Counted from the stretch's first letter, positions 44,378 to 52,966 are shown. The stretch: 64,000 nucleotides of DNA from Mycobacterium pseudokansasii (GCF_900566075.1 NZ_UPHU01000001.1:2356001-2420000); one strand, 5' to 3'. A program made the numbers and translations. The notes: generated from the letters alone by a model not told the origin.

Positions 44378-46257
44378 GCGGGAGTTTCCGGCCTTTTTAG
44401 TTGATCGGCGTGTCTTTCGTTGTGGTGCTTGAGGTTTGTGTGACGAGAGAGTATTACCCATATATGGCGTCGATCGTGGGGAAGCGCCGCGGCAAGCAGA
44501 CCTACTACTACCTGGTGGAATCGGCGCGGGTGGGCGGCAAGCCGCGCATCGTGTCCCAGCAGTATCTGGGCAGCGCCGATGAGGTGCTGGCCAAGCTGTC
44601 GGCGACGCCGAGCGGGCAGCCGATCCGCAGCCAGCACAAGCAGTTCGGGGATCTGGCGGCGGTGTGGTCGACGCTGAGGCGGCTGGACGTGGCCGGGATC
44701 GTCGACGAGGTGGCGCCGCGTCGCGCGGACGCGGCCGCGTCGGTGGGCACCTACATCGCGCTGGCATGCGCGAACCGAATCGTCGACCCGTGCTCCAAAC
44801 GCGAATTCGCCGACTGGTGGGCCAGCACGGCCGGGCCGCGATGGGTGAAGCTGGGCCGCGCCGCGCTGGATCACCGCCGGTTCTGGGACGCGATGGACCG
44901 CCTCGGCGAGAGCGAGCTGCGCGAGATCGAGACCCGGCTCGGGCGGGCGATGGTCGGCGAGTTCGGGCTGGATTTGACCGGGCTGGCGCTGGACATGACC
45001 AACTTCGCCACCTTCATCGACACCGGCAACGCGAAGGCGTCGATCGCGCAGCGCGGCAAGGCCAAACAGAAACGCACCGATCTGCGGCTGGTCGGGTTGG
45101 CGCTGGTCATCACCCGCGACGGCGGGGTGCCGGTGATCAGCCACGCCTATCCCGGTGATCGGCCTGATGTCACCCAGTTCCCCACGGTCATCGACGAGCT
45201 GGTGGCCCGCTACCGCGACCTGGTGTCCTCGGTCGAGTCGCTGACCGTGGTCTATGACGCCGGGCAAAACAGCGGCGACAACCACACGGTCGTCGAAGAG
45301 CACGGGATCGGGTTCGTCGGGTCGCTGCCGCCCAGCGATCACCCCGACCTGCTGGGCATCCCGGCGCGCGACTACCGTGTCGTCGACGAAGACCGCTATC
45401 CCGGGCTGACTTTCGTCGACACCACCGTCACCGCGCTCGGGGTGACCCGCCGCGCGGTGCTGACCCACTCGGCGAACCTGGCGGCCAAGCAGGCCCGCGG
45501 CCTGGACCAGACCCTGGCCAAGGCGCGGCGTCGGCTGGCCGAGCTGGCCGCCCGCCTGGCCCGCGGCCACACCCGCCGCGACCGCGACAAGGTGCAGGCC
45601 CAGATCGCTGCGATCTGCAAACCCCGCTGGGTGGCCGATATCATCACCGTCACCCTCACCGGCGAGCAGCCCGCCGAGTTGCGGCTGGCCTGGCACACCG
45701 ACAGCAAAGCCCGAAAACGCTTGGAACAACGAATCTTCGGCAAACGGATCCTGTTCACCAACCGCGACTGGCCGGTGCCCGACATCGTGGCCGCCTACCG
45801 CTCCCAATCCGACGCCGAATTCGGCTTCCGCCAGCTCAAGGACCCGCACGTGGTCTCGTTCAGCCCAATGCACCACTGGACCGACTCCAAGATCCGCGTA
45901 CACGTGTCCTACTGCGTGCTCGCCTTGGCCGTCGCCCACCTGATGCGCCGCCACGCCGACCAGGCTGGGCTGCACCTGTCCGTGCGCGAGTTACTCGACC
46001 AGCTCGCCGGCATCGAAGAAACCGTGCTGCTCTACCACGACGGCGGCAAGGGACGCCCCCGCGTGCAACGCATGCTCACCGACACCACCCCCACCCAACA
46101 GAAACTGGCCGACCTGTTCGACATCCACCAATACGCACCCACCCGCTGACCCCGCCGGGCCCCTCACAGCGAGTTGGGTAATACACCAGCGCTGCCCGAA
46201 AAAGCCATCCCACCAGGCGAAACCAGACCCACAATCAAGAAAGGCCGGAAACTCCCG
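44378..46257 (+). mobile_element. IS1634-family (IS1549-like) insertion sequence, about 1.88 kb
   Basis: Terminal inverted repeats CGGGAGTTTCCGGCCTTT at both ends. CTAG flanks at 44374-44377 and 46258-46261; excising the element with one CTAG restores the PE-PPE frame, which fixes the target duplication as CTAG. It sits between the two USP genes. Confidence 0.88.
44464..46149 (+). CDS. IS1634-family transposase
   Basis: 561 aa from ATG at 44464 (ASIVGKRRGKQTYYYLVESA); an upstream frame start at 44401 has no support. ALDMTNFATFIDTGNAKAS carries the first Asp, LTVVYDAGQNSGDNHTVVE the second, and SQSDAEFGFRQLKDPHVVSF the Glu region of the DDE set. Long coiled middle (AKARRRLAELAARLARGHTR). The frame is intact, so the element may be active. 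Confidence 0.9.
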   Translation: MASIVGKRRGKQTYYYLVESARVGGKPRIVSQQYLGSADEVLAKLSATPSGQPIRSQHKQFGDLAAVWSTLRRLDVAGIVDEVAPRRADAAASVGTYIALACANRIVDPCSKREFADWWASTAGPRWVKLGRAALDHRRFWDAMDRLGESELREIETRLGRAMVGEFGLDLTGLALDMTNFATFIDTGNAKASIAQRGKAKQKRTDLRLVGLALVITRDGGVPVISHAYPGDRPDVTQFPTVIDELVARYRDLVSSVESLTVVYDAGQNSGDNHTVVEEHGIGFVGSLPPSDHPDLLGIPARDYRVVDEDRYPGLTFVDTTVTALGVTRRAVLTHSANLAAKQARGLDQTLAKARRRLAELAARLARGHTRRDRDKVQAQIAAICKPRWVADIITVTLTGEQPAELRLAWHTDSKARKRLEQRIFGKRILFTNRDWPVPDIVAAYRSQSDAEFGFRQLKDPHVVSFSPMHHWTDSKIRVHVSYCVLALAVAHLMRRHADQAGLHLSVRELLDQLAGIEETVLLYHDGGKGRPRVQRMLTDTTPTQQKLADLFDIHQYAPTR

Positions 46258-46470
46258 CTAGGGACCGTGCAAGGACCCCAAGCCGCGTTGGTGGATAGTG
46301 GATTGTTGCCGCAGGGCTATACGCCCAGCGCCTACCCGTATCTTCCGTCCATAAATCCGGAAGTGAACTTCTTCCTGGGTCAGCCGACGGTGACAGTGCT
46401 ATCTGTGCTGGGTGGCGCCGTCGGGGACGTACTGCATCTCATCCCGCCGGCGTGAATTGACCAACCGAAT

Positions 46471-47364
46471 TCAACCCGGCGATTCGCGTGCCACCATAAC
46501 CGGAACCCGTGCCAGCTGCGCCACCGCTTCCCCGACCGACCCCACCGACATTCCGGCGAATCCGCCGCGGCCGCGACTGCCAACCACCACCAGCTGAGCC
46601 TCCCCGGATACCGCGACGAGCTGGCGCGCCGGCTGATCCTGCACGACGATACGGGTTACCGCCACATCCGGATACTGCTCCTGCCAACCCGCCAAGCGCT
46701 CGGCCAGCACCTGTTCGGCCATCGATTGTGTTGCCGGCCAATCGATTCCGGGCCACTCCGAGACATCGATGTCGCTCCATGCATGCAGGCCCACCAACCC
46801 GACGCGCCGGCGTGCGGCCTCGTCGAATGCCAACGCGGTAGCCAGTTCGGAGGCCGACGAGCCGTCGATGCCCACCAGCACCGGCGCTTGACCGCGGTGC
46901 GCCGCCGACGGGTCGTCGTCGTGGACGATCACGACCGGACAGTGCGCGTAACGAAACACGGCGGAGCTGACCGAGCCGAGCAGCCGGCCGGGCCATCGTC
47001 GGCCGCCCAGACAACCCGTGACCACCATTTCCGCGTCTTTGGACAGGTCGACCAACGCGGGAACGGCTGGCGACCCCAGGATTTCGGTGTGGACGCCGGC
47101 GGGACCCCCACCCTGAGTGGCTTCGTCGACGACTTTGAGCGCCTCGTCGACCAGGTGGCGTCCACGATCTTGCTGCCATCGCGCCAGACCCGCCGGCATC
47201 GGCATCTTCAGCCGGGTCGACACTTCGGGGGACACGGCGTGCACCAATGTCAGTGGAACGTTTCGCAACTCGGCATCGCGTGCCGCCCATTGCACCGCCA
47301 GCCGGGCCGCGGGTGACTCGTCGATGCCGACGACAATTCCCAGAGGTGCGTTGCGTGATGCCAT
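46471..47364 (-). CDS. Universal stress protein, TB31.7 / Rv2623 type
   Basis: 297 aa, ATG at 47364. Two full USP repeats: GIVVGIDESPAARLAVQWAA then VVTGCLGGRRWPGRLLGSVS in the first, and VLVGIDGSSASELATALAFD with VVVGSRGRGGFAGMSVGSVG in the second. The G-X2-G-X9-G(S/T) ATP loop is clear in both repeats. In M. tuberculosis Rv2623 binds ATP, limits growth and is a major DosR-induced protein. A DosR-like box lies about 60 bp upstream. Convergent with the PE-PPE remnant. Confidence 0.92.
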   Translation of the reverse strand: MASRNAPLGIVVGIDESPAARLAVQWAARDAELRNVPLTLVHAVSPEVSTRLKMPMPAGLARWQQDRGRHLVDEALKVVDEATQGGGPAGVHTEILGSPAVPALVDLSKDAEMVVTGCLGGRRWPGRLLGSVSSAVFRYAHCPVVIVHDDDPSAAHRGQAPVLVGIDGSSASELATALAFDEAARRRVGLVGLHAWSDIDVSEWPGIDWPATQSMAEQVLAERLAGWQEQYPDVAVTRIVVQDQPARQLVAVSGEAQLVVVGSRGRGGFAGMSVGSVGEAVAQLARVPVMVARESPG

Positions 47365-47421
47365 GGGTTCGACGCTATCGACGCCGGCCCGGCCGGGTCA
47401 GAGCCGTTTGTCACCAGCGCG

Positions 47422-47435
47422 AGACCATAAGTCCC
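47422..47435 (-). promoter_or_regulatory. Candidate DosR box upstream of the TB31.7-like gene
   Basis: Minus strand GGGACTTATGGTCT, eight perfect left-half positions and 10 of 14 overall, 58 bp upstream of the ATG at 47364. The gene's orthologue is a classic DosR target. Confidence 0.5.
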
Positions 47436-47449
47436 GGGACTGTCAGCGA

Positions 47450-48283
47450 TCAGTTACTCGGCGCCGCCGGTTTGGAGGCGATGATGGCCACGGCGGCCAA
47501 CCGCTGTCGATGCTTGCGGAATGTGTTGCGCATCATCAGGACTCGCTTGCGCGCGGCCGGCTGGGTGAGCACGTTCTTGGCAAAGCGCAGCGCACCGAAC
47601 AGGCCTTCGTCGGCGATCAGCCGGCGCGGCTGCAACAGTGCCATCGGGGCGGTCGCGACGTGCTCCACGACCAGGCCGTGTCCGGCCAGCAGCCGGGACC
47701 ATTCCGCAATGGTGAGCGGACGCGCGTTGACCTTGATCGCCCGTGCCAGCGACTGCCTGACCTCGGTGCTGACGTCGTCGGGCACGTCGTCGGGCGTCAG
47801 GGCCAGCTCGTGAATGGCGTAGCGGCCCCGCGGGCGCAGCACCCGCGCCGCCTCGGCGACGATCGCGTGCTTGGCTGCATCCCCCTGCATGGTCAACATC
47901 GCCTCGCCGATCACCACATCGACGCTGGCATCAGGTAATCCGGTATCGGAGGCGTCGGTGACCCGCACGTCGCCCAGGCTGCCGTGATCGTGCAGTACCC
48001 CGCGAACCAGGTTGGCAGCATCGGGGTCGCCCTCTGCCCCGACGTAGGACCGCGGGTGACGGACCAGGATTTCGGCGGCGGTACGACCCAGCCCCGGTGC
48101 CAGCTCGAGCACGTCGGCGTCGCCGACGTCGGCACGGGCCAGCAGGGTGCGGGTCAGCTCCACGCCACCGGGCCGGAGCACCCGTTTGCCCAGCCGGGCC
48201 AGTAGCCAGTGCCCCTGCAGATGATCCTCGTCGCGATTCGACTGGGGCAGCGGCCGCTCGCATCCGTCTGGTGCGTCCGCCAT
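47450..48283 (-). CDS. SAM-dependent methyltransferase, Rv2622 type
   Basis: 277 aa from ATG at 48283, which overlaps the TGA of the DUF2249-cupin gene (ATGA). Motif I is VLELAPGLGRTAAEI, followed by YVGAEGDPDAANLV and VDVVIGEAMLTMQGDAAKHA; the C-terminal part (LAGHGLVVEHVATAPMALLQ) is family specific. Position beside the TB31.7 gene agrees with M. tuberculosis Rv2622-Rv2623. Substrate unknown. Confidence 0.83.
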   Translation of the reverse strand: MADAPDGCERPLPQSNRDEDHLQGHWLLARLGKRVLRPGGVELTRTLLARADVGDADVLELAPGLGRTAAEILVRHPRSYVGAEGDPDAANLVRGVLHDHGSLGDVRVTDASDTGLPDASVDVVIGEAMLTMQGDAAKHAIVAEAARVLRPRGRYAIHELALTPDDVPDDVSTEVRQSLARAIKVNARPLTIAEWSRLLAGHGLVVEHVATAPMALLQPRRLIADEGLFGALRFAKNVLTQPAARKRVLMMRNTFRKHRQRLAAVAIIASKPAAPSN

Positions 48284-48879
48284 CAGCTGCCCCGGGGCAC
48301 AGCGGGTTCCAGGGCCAGCGCCTGGCGCCGCTGATGCACGGTGAGGTATCGCAAGCCCTCCGGGCCGGCAGTGAACTGCCGGCGCGAGCGTCGTGGCAGC
48401 CACAGCAGCGCGCCCGGATGCAGGTTGATGGTGCCCTCCTCGGTGCTCAGCCGGCCGCTGCCAGACAAGACATGGATCAAGACGTCGAGATCGGGTCCAG
48501 TATGCATGCCGATTCCGCCGTCGTGCGGCAGGGCGACGATGTTGGAGTCCAGATCACGGTCCCGGACCTCCAATTTCCATACCGCTCCGGTCACGCCGGT
48601 CTGGGCGGCAGTGTCGTTGGTGTCGGCCAGGATCCGGGGCAGTGGTGTGGTGGTCAGCTTGCTGATCCGGATGCGCCACACATCGGGACCTTTTTCGAGG
48701 TATTCCCAGCCGTAGCTGCCGGGGTGTTCGGTGTCGAATTCGGCGCGCAGATGCTTGGGGTCGTGGTTGTTGACCAGAACGAACGACCCGCCGGTGGGCA
48801 ATGCGGCGTAGCTGGCGAAAATCATCGGATGCTTGTCCGGTTTACGTAGTTGTCTAACGTCAAGATCGTTGTCGGCCAT
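48283..48879 (-). CDS. DUF2249 - cupin protein
   Basis: 198 aa from ATG at 48879. Residues about 5-95 are a DUF2249 domain (FASYAALPTGGSFVLVNNHD, EHPGSYGWEYLEKGPDVWRI). Residues about 110-195 form a cupin barrel with metal-type His (GGIGMHTGPDLDVLIHVLSG, LHPGALLWLPRRSRRQF). DUF2249 proteins often accompany nitrosative or anaerobic-metabolism genes. It is divergent from fdxA and shares a palindromic upstream site with it; it is coupled to the methyltransferase gene downstream. Confidence 0.8.
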   Translation of the reverse strand: MADNDLDVRQLRKPDKHPMIFASYAALPTGGSFVLVNNHDPKHLRAEFDTEHPGSYGWEYLEKGPDVWRIRISKLTTTPLPRILADTNDTAAQTGVTGAVWKLEVRDRDLDSNIVALPHDGGIGMHTGPDLDVLIHVLSGSGRLSTEEGTINLHPGALLWLPRRSRRQFTAGPEGLRYLTVHQRRQALALEPAVPRGS

Positions 48880-48900
48880 AGGTTTCCCATCGTTCGTAGT

Positions 48901-48924
48901 TTTTACAAATGAATTTGTGTAAAA
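48901..48924. promoter_or_regulatory. Palindromic AT-rich operator between DUF2249-cupin and fdxA
   Basis: TTTTACAAAT-GA-ATTTGTGTAAAA: an imperfect inverted repeat in an otherwise GC-rich region, eight bases upstream of the fdxA start and 21 bases from the leftward gene start. Its position fits a repressor controlling both divergent units. The ArsR/SufR-like regulator encoded just after fdxA is the natural candidate binder. Confidence 0.6.
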
Positions 48925-48932
48925 TCTAGCGC

Positions 48933-49289
48933 ATGACGTATGTGATCGGAAAGCCATGCATCGACGTGATGGACCGCGCCTGTGTGGAGGAGTGCCCGGT
49001 CGATTGCATCTACGAGGGGGGCCGGGCGCTGTACATCCACCCGGACGAATGTGTGGACTGCGGCGCGTGTGAGCCCGTGTGCCCGGTGGAGGCCATTTAC
49101 TACGAGGACGACCTGCCGGCCGAGCTGGAACCCTACCGGGCCGACAATGCGGCGTTCTTCACCGAAACCCTGCCGGGTCGGGACGATCCGCTGGGTTCGC
49201 CGGGCGGGGCTGCCAAGATTGGGCCCCTGGGGGTTGATACTCCCCTGGTGGCCGCCGAGCCCAGGGCCGACGATTCCGGAGGTGAGTGA
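48933..49289 (+). CDS. fdxA: Seven-iron ferredoxin FdxA
   Basis: 118 aa. Two cluster motifs: CIDVMDRACVEECPVDCIYE for the 3Fe-4S site (with the second Cys spacing of bacterial 7Fe ferredoxins) and CVDCGACEPVCPVEAIY for the 4Fe-4S site. C-terminal tail about 40 residues. In M. tuberculosis fdxA (Rv2007c) is DosR-linked and is an electron donor for cytochromes P450 and other enzymes. Its end overlaps the start of the regulator gene at 49282 by eight bases. Confidence 0.93.
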   Translation: MTYVIGKPCIDVMDRACVEECPVDCIYEGGRALYIHPDECVDCGACEPVCPVEAIYYEDDLPAELEPYRADNAAFFTETLPGRDDPLGSPGGAAKIGPLGVDTPLVAAEPRADDSGGE

Positions 49290-49947
49290 TATCGCCAGAT
49301 CAGTCCAGGAGCCGGCGGGACGCCGTCGCGCGGTGCTGCGGGCGTTGCGGGCATCACGCGTCCCGCTGAGCATCGTTGCCATTGCCGACGCGCTGGAAGT
49401 ACATCCCAATACCGTCCGGTTCCACCTCGACGCCCTGGTCGCCGACGGGCAGGTGGAACGGGTCGACTCCGGCTCGCGGGGGCCGGGACGGCCGCCGCAG
49501 ATGTTCTCCGCGGTCCGGCAGATGGATCGCGGCGGGACCCGGCACTATCGGCTCCTCGCCGAGATCCTGTCCAACGGGCTTGCCGCCGAGCCTGATTCCC
49601 ATGCCAAGGCACTCGCGGCCGGACGCGCCTGGGGGCACCGGCTGCAGGCGCCGCCGACGGGCAGCAGCGCCGAGAAGTCGATCGACCACCTGGTCGGGGT
49701 GCTCGACCAGCTCGGGTTCGCCCCGGAACGCCGGGTATCCGACGGGCAGCAACAGCTGGGCCTGCGTCACTGCCCGTTTCTGGAAGTCGCCGAAAGCCGA
49801 TCTGCCATCGTCTGTCCGATCCACCTCGGGCTCATGCGAGGAGCTCTGGAATCATGGGCGGCGCCAGTCGGCGTCGAGCGGCTCGACGCGTTCGCCGAGC
49901 CGGACCTGTGTCTGGCCTACCTCTCGCTGAAAGGAGCGGCCAGGTGA
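49282..49947 (+). CDS. ArsR/SufR-like winged-helix regulator with C-terminal Cys motif, Rv2621c type
   Basis: 221 aa from GTG at 49282. The winged helix is residues about 10-75 (RAVLRALRASRVPLSIVAIA, HPNTVRFHLDALVADGQVER). The C-terminal half has LRHCPFLEVAE and IVCPIHLGLMRGAL, giving a Cys...Cys-X2-His pattern seen in SufR-like Fe-S-sensing repressors and in its paralogue at 51723. It is cotranscribed with fdxA and the membrane gene that follows (GTGA overlap). Probably senses redox/Fe-S status and binds the palindrome at 48901; both are inference. Confidence 0.8.
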   Translation: MSDIARSVQEPAGRRRAVLRALRASRVPLSIVAIADALEVHPNTVRFHLDALVADGQVERVDSGSRGPGRPPQMFSAVRQMDRGGTRHYRLLAEILSNGLAAEPDSHAKALAAGRAWGHRLQAPPTGSSAEKSIDHLVGVLDQLGFAPERRVSDGQQQLGLRHCPFLEVAESRSAIVCPIHLGLMRGALESWAAPVGVERLDAFAEPDLCLAYLSLKGAAR

Positions 49948-50372
49948 GCACCGGCCCGGCGATCGAGGTTGCCGTCACCTTCGTATGGCTCGGCATGGTG
50001 CTGGCCATCTCGTTTCTGGAAGCCCCGCTGAAGTTCCGGGCGCCCAATGTCACGCTGCAGATCGGGCTCGGCATCGGTCGCCTGGTCTTTCGCGCGCTCA
50101 ACACCGTCGAGGTCGGATTCGCGCTCGTCCTGTTGGCACTGGTGGTAGCCGGCCCGACGCCGGTGCGCATCAGTGTCGCGCTCGGAGTCGCGCTGGCCGC
50201 GCTGGCCCTGCAACTGATCGTGGTCCGTCCCCGCCTGACCCGCCGTTCCGATCGGGTGCTGGCCGGGCAGGAGGGGCCTCGCTCCCGGGCCCACTACGTA
50301 TACGTCGGTTTTGAGGTGGTTAAGGTGGTCGCCCTGGTGGTGGCGGGGATACTGCTACTACTGAACGGCTGA
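49944..50372 (+). CDS. Four-span membrane protein, Rv2620c type
   Basis: 142 aa, GTG at 49944 overlapping the regulator stop. Hydrophobic segments: AVTFVWLGMVLAISFLEAPL, RLVFRALNTVEVGFALVLLA, ISVALGVALAALALQLIVVR and VGFEVVKVVALVVAGILLLL. Conserved polar motif FLEAPLKFRAP after the first span. Function unknown; position agrees with M. tuberculosis Rv2620c after Rv2621c. Confidence 0.75.
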   Translation: MSTGPAIEVAVTFVWLGMVLAISFLEAPLKFRAPNVTLQIGLGIGRLVFRALNTVEVGFALVLLALVVAGPTPVRISVALGVALAALALQLIVVRPRLTRRSDRVLAGQEGPRSRAHYVYVGFEVVKVVALVVAGILLLLNG

Positions 50373-50384
50373 AAGGACTCATCG

Positions 50385-50729
50385 ATGGAATCCATTTCGC
50401 TGAACGAGCTGGCCGCCGAAAAGCTGACCGAGGCGAAACAGTCCCATAGTGGACGGGCTGCGCACACCATCCACGGCGGGCACACCCACGAACTGCGGCA
50501 GACTGTGATGGCCCTGCTTGCCGACCACGACCTGTCCGAACACGACAGCCCGGGCGAGGCGACGCTGCAGGTTCTGCAGGGACACGTGCGCCTCACCACC
50601 GCCGACGACGCCTGGGACGGCAAAACCGGCGATTACGTCGCGATTCCGCGCACCCGGCACGCCCTGCACGCGGTGCAGGATTCGGTGGTCATGCTGACCG
50701 TGCTGAAAGACCAGCCCGGCGCGCACTAA
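50385..50729 (+). CDS. Cupin-fold protein, Rv2619c type
   Basis: 114 aa, ATG at 50385 after AAAGGA. Cupin strands: VMALLADHDLSEHDSPGEAT, LQVLQGHVRLTT and DYVAIPRTRHALHAVQDSVV with the late His residues. A small single-domain cupin in the redox operon; metal and ligand not identifiable. Three bases separate it from the nitronate monooxygenase gene. Confidence 0.8.
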   Translation: MESISLNELAAEKLTEAKQSHSGRAAHTIHGGHTHELRQTVMALLADHDLSEHDSPGEATLQVLQGHVRLTTADDAWDGKTGDYVAIPRTRHALHAVQDSVVMLTVLKDQPGAH

Positions 50730-50731
50730 GC

Positions 50732-51679
50732 GTGCTCTCCACGCCCTGGTCCCGGGGCTTCGGCCTGCGGGTGCCCATCGTCAACGCGCCCATGGGCGGG
50801 GTGGCCGGCGGTCGATTGGCCGCCGCGGTCACCGCTGCCGGCGGTCTGGGCATGATCGGCATGGGCAGCACGGCGACCAGGGCGTCGCTGGCCGAACAGC
50901 TGCGGCAGGTCACCGGCAGGTTCGGGATCGGGCTGGTCGACTGGGTCATGCGTGCTGAGGTTGGCCTTCTGGAGGATGCGCTGGCCGCGCGGCCGGCACT
51001 GTTGTCGGTCAGCTTCGGTACCGACTGGGCCTGGGTGGGCAAGGCGCACGACGCCGGAATCGTCACGGCCACGCAAGTTTACGACGGAGCAGGGGCCCGT
51101 CGGGCGGTTGACGGGGGGGTGGACATCGTGGTTGCGCGCGGGGCCGAGGGGGGTGGCCACGGAGAGGTACGGCTGGGCACGCTGCCGTTGCTGGACGCCG
51201 TTCTGGAAGCCGTGTCGGTGCCGGTGCTGGCCGGCGGTGGCATCGCCTCGCCCCGGAGCCTGGCCGCGGTGCTGGCCGCCGGTGCCAGCGGGGCCTGGGT
51301 GGGCACCCGGCTGGCGGCGTGCCCCGAGGCACTGACCGGTGAGGGCAGCCGTCGGGCCCTGATCGCGGCACGCGAAACCGACACCCGGGTCAGCCGGGTC
51401 TTCGACGTCGCCGCCGGTTTGCCCTGGCCGGAGCAGTACCCCTCACGGGTGTTGGCCAACGACTTCGTCGCGCAGTGGACGGGCCGGGAGGATGAGCTGG
51501 CCGCTGACCGGGATGCCCGGGCGCGGTTGGCTGCCGCGGTCGCTGCCGAAGACCTGCGGGTGGGCCCGGTCGATGCGGGGCAGGGCGTCGGGATGATCGG
51601 CGACGACGCGTCGGTCGCCGAGGTTATCGGGCCGATGTGCTCGGGTGCGGAAAGTTTGCTCGTCCGCTGGGGGCAGTAA
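50732..51679 (+). CDS. Nitronate monooxygenase (2-nitropropane dioxygenase-like)
   Basis: 315 aa, GTG at 50732. FMN-binding TIM barrel: APMGGVAGGRLAAAVTAAGG near the N-terminus, then VVARGAEGGGHGEVRLGTLP, where the His of GGH is the family's catalytic-region histidine, VPVLAGGGIASPRSLAAVLA and GASGAWVGTRL. Oxidises nitronates to carbonyls and nitrite, detoxifying propionate-3-nitronate-like compounds. Last gene of the fdxA-led rightward operon. Confidence 0.88.
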   Translation: MLSTPWSRGFGLRVPIVNAPMGGVAGGRLAAAVTAAGGLGMIGMGSTATRASLAEQLRQVTGRFGIGLVDWVMRAEVGLLEDALAARPALLSVSFGTDWAWVGKAHDAGIVTATQVYDGAGARRAVDGGVDIVVARGAEGGGHGEVRLGTLPLLDAVLEAVSVPVLAGGGIASPRSLAAVLAAGASGAWVGTRLAACPEALTGEGSRRALIAARETDTRVSRVFDVAAGLPWPEQYPSRVLANDFVAQWTGREDELAADRDARARLAAAVAAEDLRVGPVDAGQGVGMIGDDASVAEVIGPMCSGAESLLVRWGQ

Positions 51680-51722
51680 CCTTTAGCGAACCTTTCGCGA
51701 CCTTCCGCGAACCCCGACACGG

Positions 51723-52415
51723 CTATTCGCTGCGGCGCTTGAGCACGACGCAGCATCTTTGCGGTCCCGGGTCGAGCCGGGTTTCGGGGCCGTGCGGCGC
51801 CAGGGCGTCGGACACCCCGGTGATCAGCGCATGGTTCATGGTGCAGGCCAGCTCCGTCTGCTCCTGAGCCAGCGCATGGAACGGGCAGTTCGCCAGCTCG
51901 ACTTCGCCATCGGTGCGGCGCGGCTCGTAGCCGTGTCGGCGCAGCACCCGCAACGCCACCTCGAGCGCCGACGCGGCGTCCGCGGGCTTGGCGACGCCGT
52001 TGCCGATCGTCTGGCCGTAGTCGTGGGCGACCTGGTTGAGCACTTCGGCGGCGGGCTCGCCGGTGGTGGCCGACCGGGTGATCGCGGCGGCCATCAGCCG
52101 TCCCGCCAGCTCGTATTCCCGCTGCGGAAGGCTGACCGCGATATCGCGCCGAGCCCTGCGGTACAGCTTGGCGGTCCGCCCCGCACCAGGGCCGGAGCGG
52201 CCCGTCACGCGTGCGTAGTCGGTCTCCAGCAGGCCCTCGGCGGTGAGTCGGTCGAGGTGGAATTTGGCCTGGTGGTGAGGGATGCCCAGGGCGTCGGCCG
52301 CCTGGTCGCGGCTCACCGGCCCCGGTTGTGAGCACACGTACTCGTAGAGCCGATGACGCACCGGGTCGGCCAGTGCCCCGATCCCGGCGGCGTTGCGTTC
52401 GAGTGAGTCCGTCAT
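51723..52415 (-). CDS. ArsR/SufR-like winged-helix regulator with Cys motif, Rv2618 type
   Basis: 230 aa from ATG at 52415 (TDSLERNAAGIGALADPVRH); ATG at 52436 is an alternative. The winged helix RLYEYVCSQPGPVSRDQAAD, HHQAKFHLDRLTAEGLLE lies in residues 20-80. C-terminal LANCPFHALAQEQTELACTM plus DPGPQRCCVVL provide four or five cysteines, suggesting an Fe-S or metal sensor. It is divergent from doxX (52503) with an AT-rich gap between, which it probably controls. Paralogue of the regulator at 49282. Confidence 0.8.
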   Translation of the reverse strand: MTDSLERNAAGIGALADPVRHRLYEYVCSQPGPVSRDQAADALGIPHHQAKFHLDRLTAEGLLETDYARVTGRSGPGAGRTAKLYRRARRDIAVSLPQREYELAGRLMAAAITRSATTGEPAAEVLNQVAHDYGQTIGNGVAKPADAASALEVALRVLRRHGYEPRRTDGEVELANCPFHALAQEQTELACTMNHALITGVSDALAPHGPETRLDPGPQRCCVVLKRRSE

Positions 52416-52502
52416 CGATCTGTTTCTAAGAGACAAAACACTTGACGGTACAGCCTACACATTCTAACGTACAAAATACTATCCTATAGAAATGGAGGGG
52501 TC

Positions 52503-52958
52503 ATGAGTACCAGACAAGCCACCCAACCAGGCGCCGCAGCACCCGCCTTCGCCGACCAGTTGAAGGACCCGGCATATTCGGCGTACTTGCTGCTTCGAAC
52601 CGTGTTCACGGTGGCGCCTGTCGTGTTCGGGTTGGACAAGTTCTTCAATCTGCTGACCCACCCGCATCACTGGAGCATGTACCTGGCCGGTTGGATCGAC
52701 AACCTGGTTCCCGGTACCGCCGACCAGTACATGTACCTGGTGGGCGTGATCGAGATCGCTGCCGGTGTGCTGGTTGCGCTGGTGCCGCGCTTCGGTGCCT
52801 GGGTGGTGGCCGCCTGGCTGGCCGGGATCATCCTCGACCTGGTCACCGGTCCGGGGTTCTACGACGTCGCGCTGCGTGATTTCGGTTTGCTGGCCGGTGC
52901 TGTCGCCCTGGCCCGGCTGGCCGAGGGCGCGCACCGGGGCAGCATCGGGCGCCGTTGA
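52503..52958 (+). CDS. DoxX-like membrane protein, Rv2617c type
   Basis: 151 aa, ATG at 52503 after GGAGG. Four hydrophobic spans: FTVAPVVFGLDKFFNLL, LVGVIEIAAGVLVALVPRFG, AWVVAAWLAGIILDLV and FGLLAGAVALARLA, in a DoxX-like order with the conserved FGLDKF at the first span. DoxX-type proteins act with thiosulfate/oxidative-stress modules. It faces the SufR-like regulator across an AT-rich promoter. Confidence 0.8.
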   Translation: MSTRQATQPGAAAPAFADQLKDPAYSAYLLLRTVFTVAPVVFGLDKFFNLLTHPHHWSMYLAGWIDNLVPGTADQYMYLVGVIEIAAGVLVALVPRFGAWVVAAWLAGIILDLVTGPGFYDVALRDFGLLAGAVALARLAEGAHRGSIGRR

Positions 52959-52966
52959 CCGACCTG

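Larger units (their letters stand above)
44129..46455 (+). pseudogene. PE-PPE domain gene remnant split by an IS1634-type element
   Basis: Left piece: DLPLLQPIRDIPFIGPPIAD, IFQPNLRVLVDLGYSSYG and LSYADIP. A frame change near 44312 then gives PPAALLSVPNPFTVIPYLAL up to the IS. Right piece from 46262: GTVQGPQAALVDSGLLPQGY, YPYLPSINPEVNFFLGQPTV, and SVLGGAVGDVLHLIPPA to a stop. Removing the IS plus one CTAG restores ctg gca cta ggg acc gtg in frame. These are the last about 120 residues of a PE-PPE hydrolase-type domain. The PE/PPE N-terminus and catalytic part are gone, so it was dead before or independent of the IS. Confidence 0.78.
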
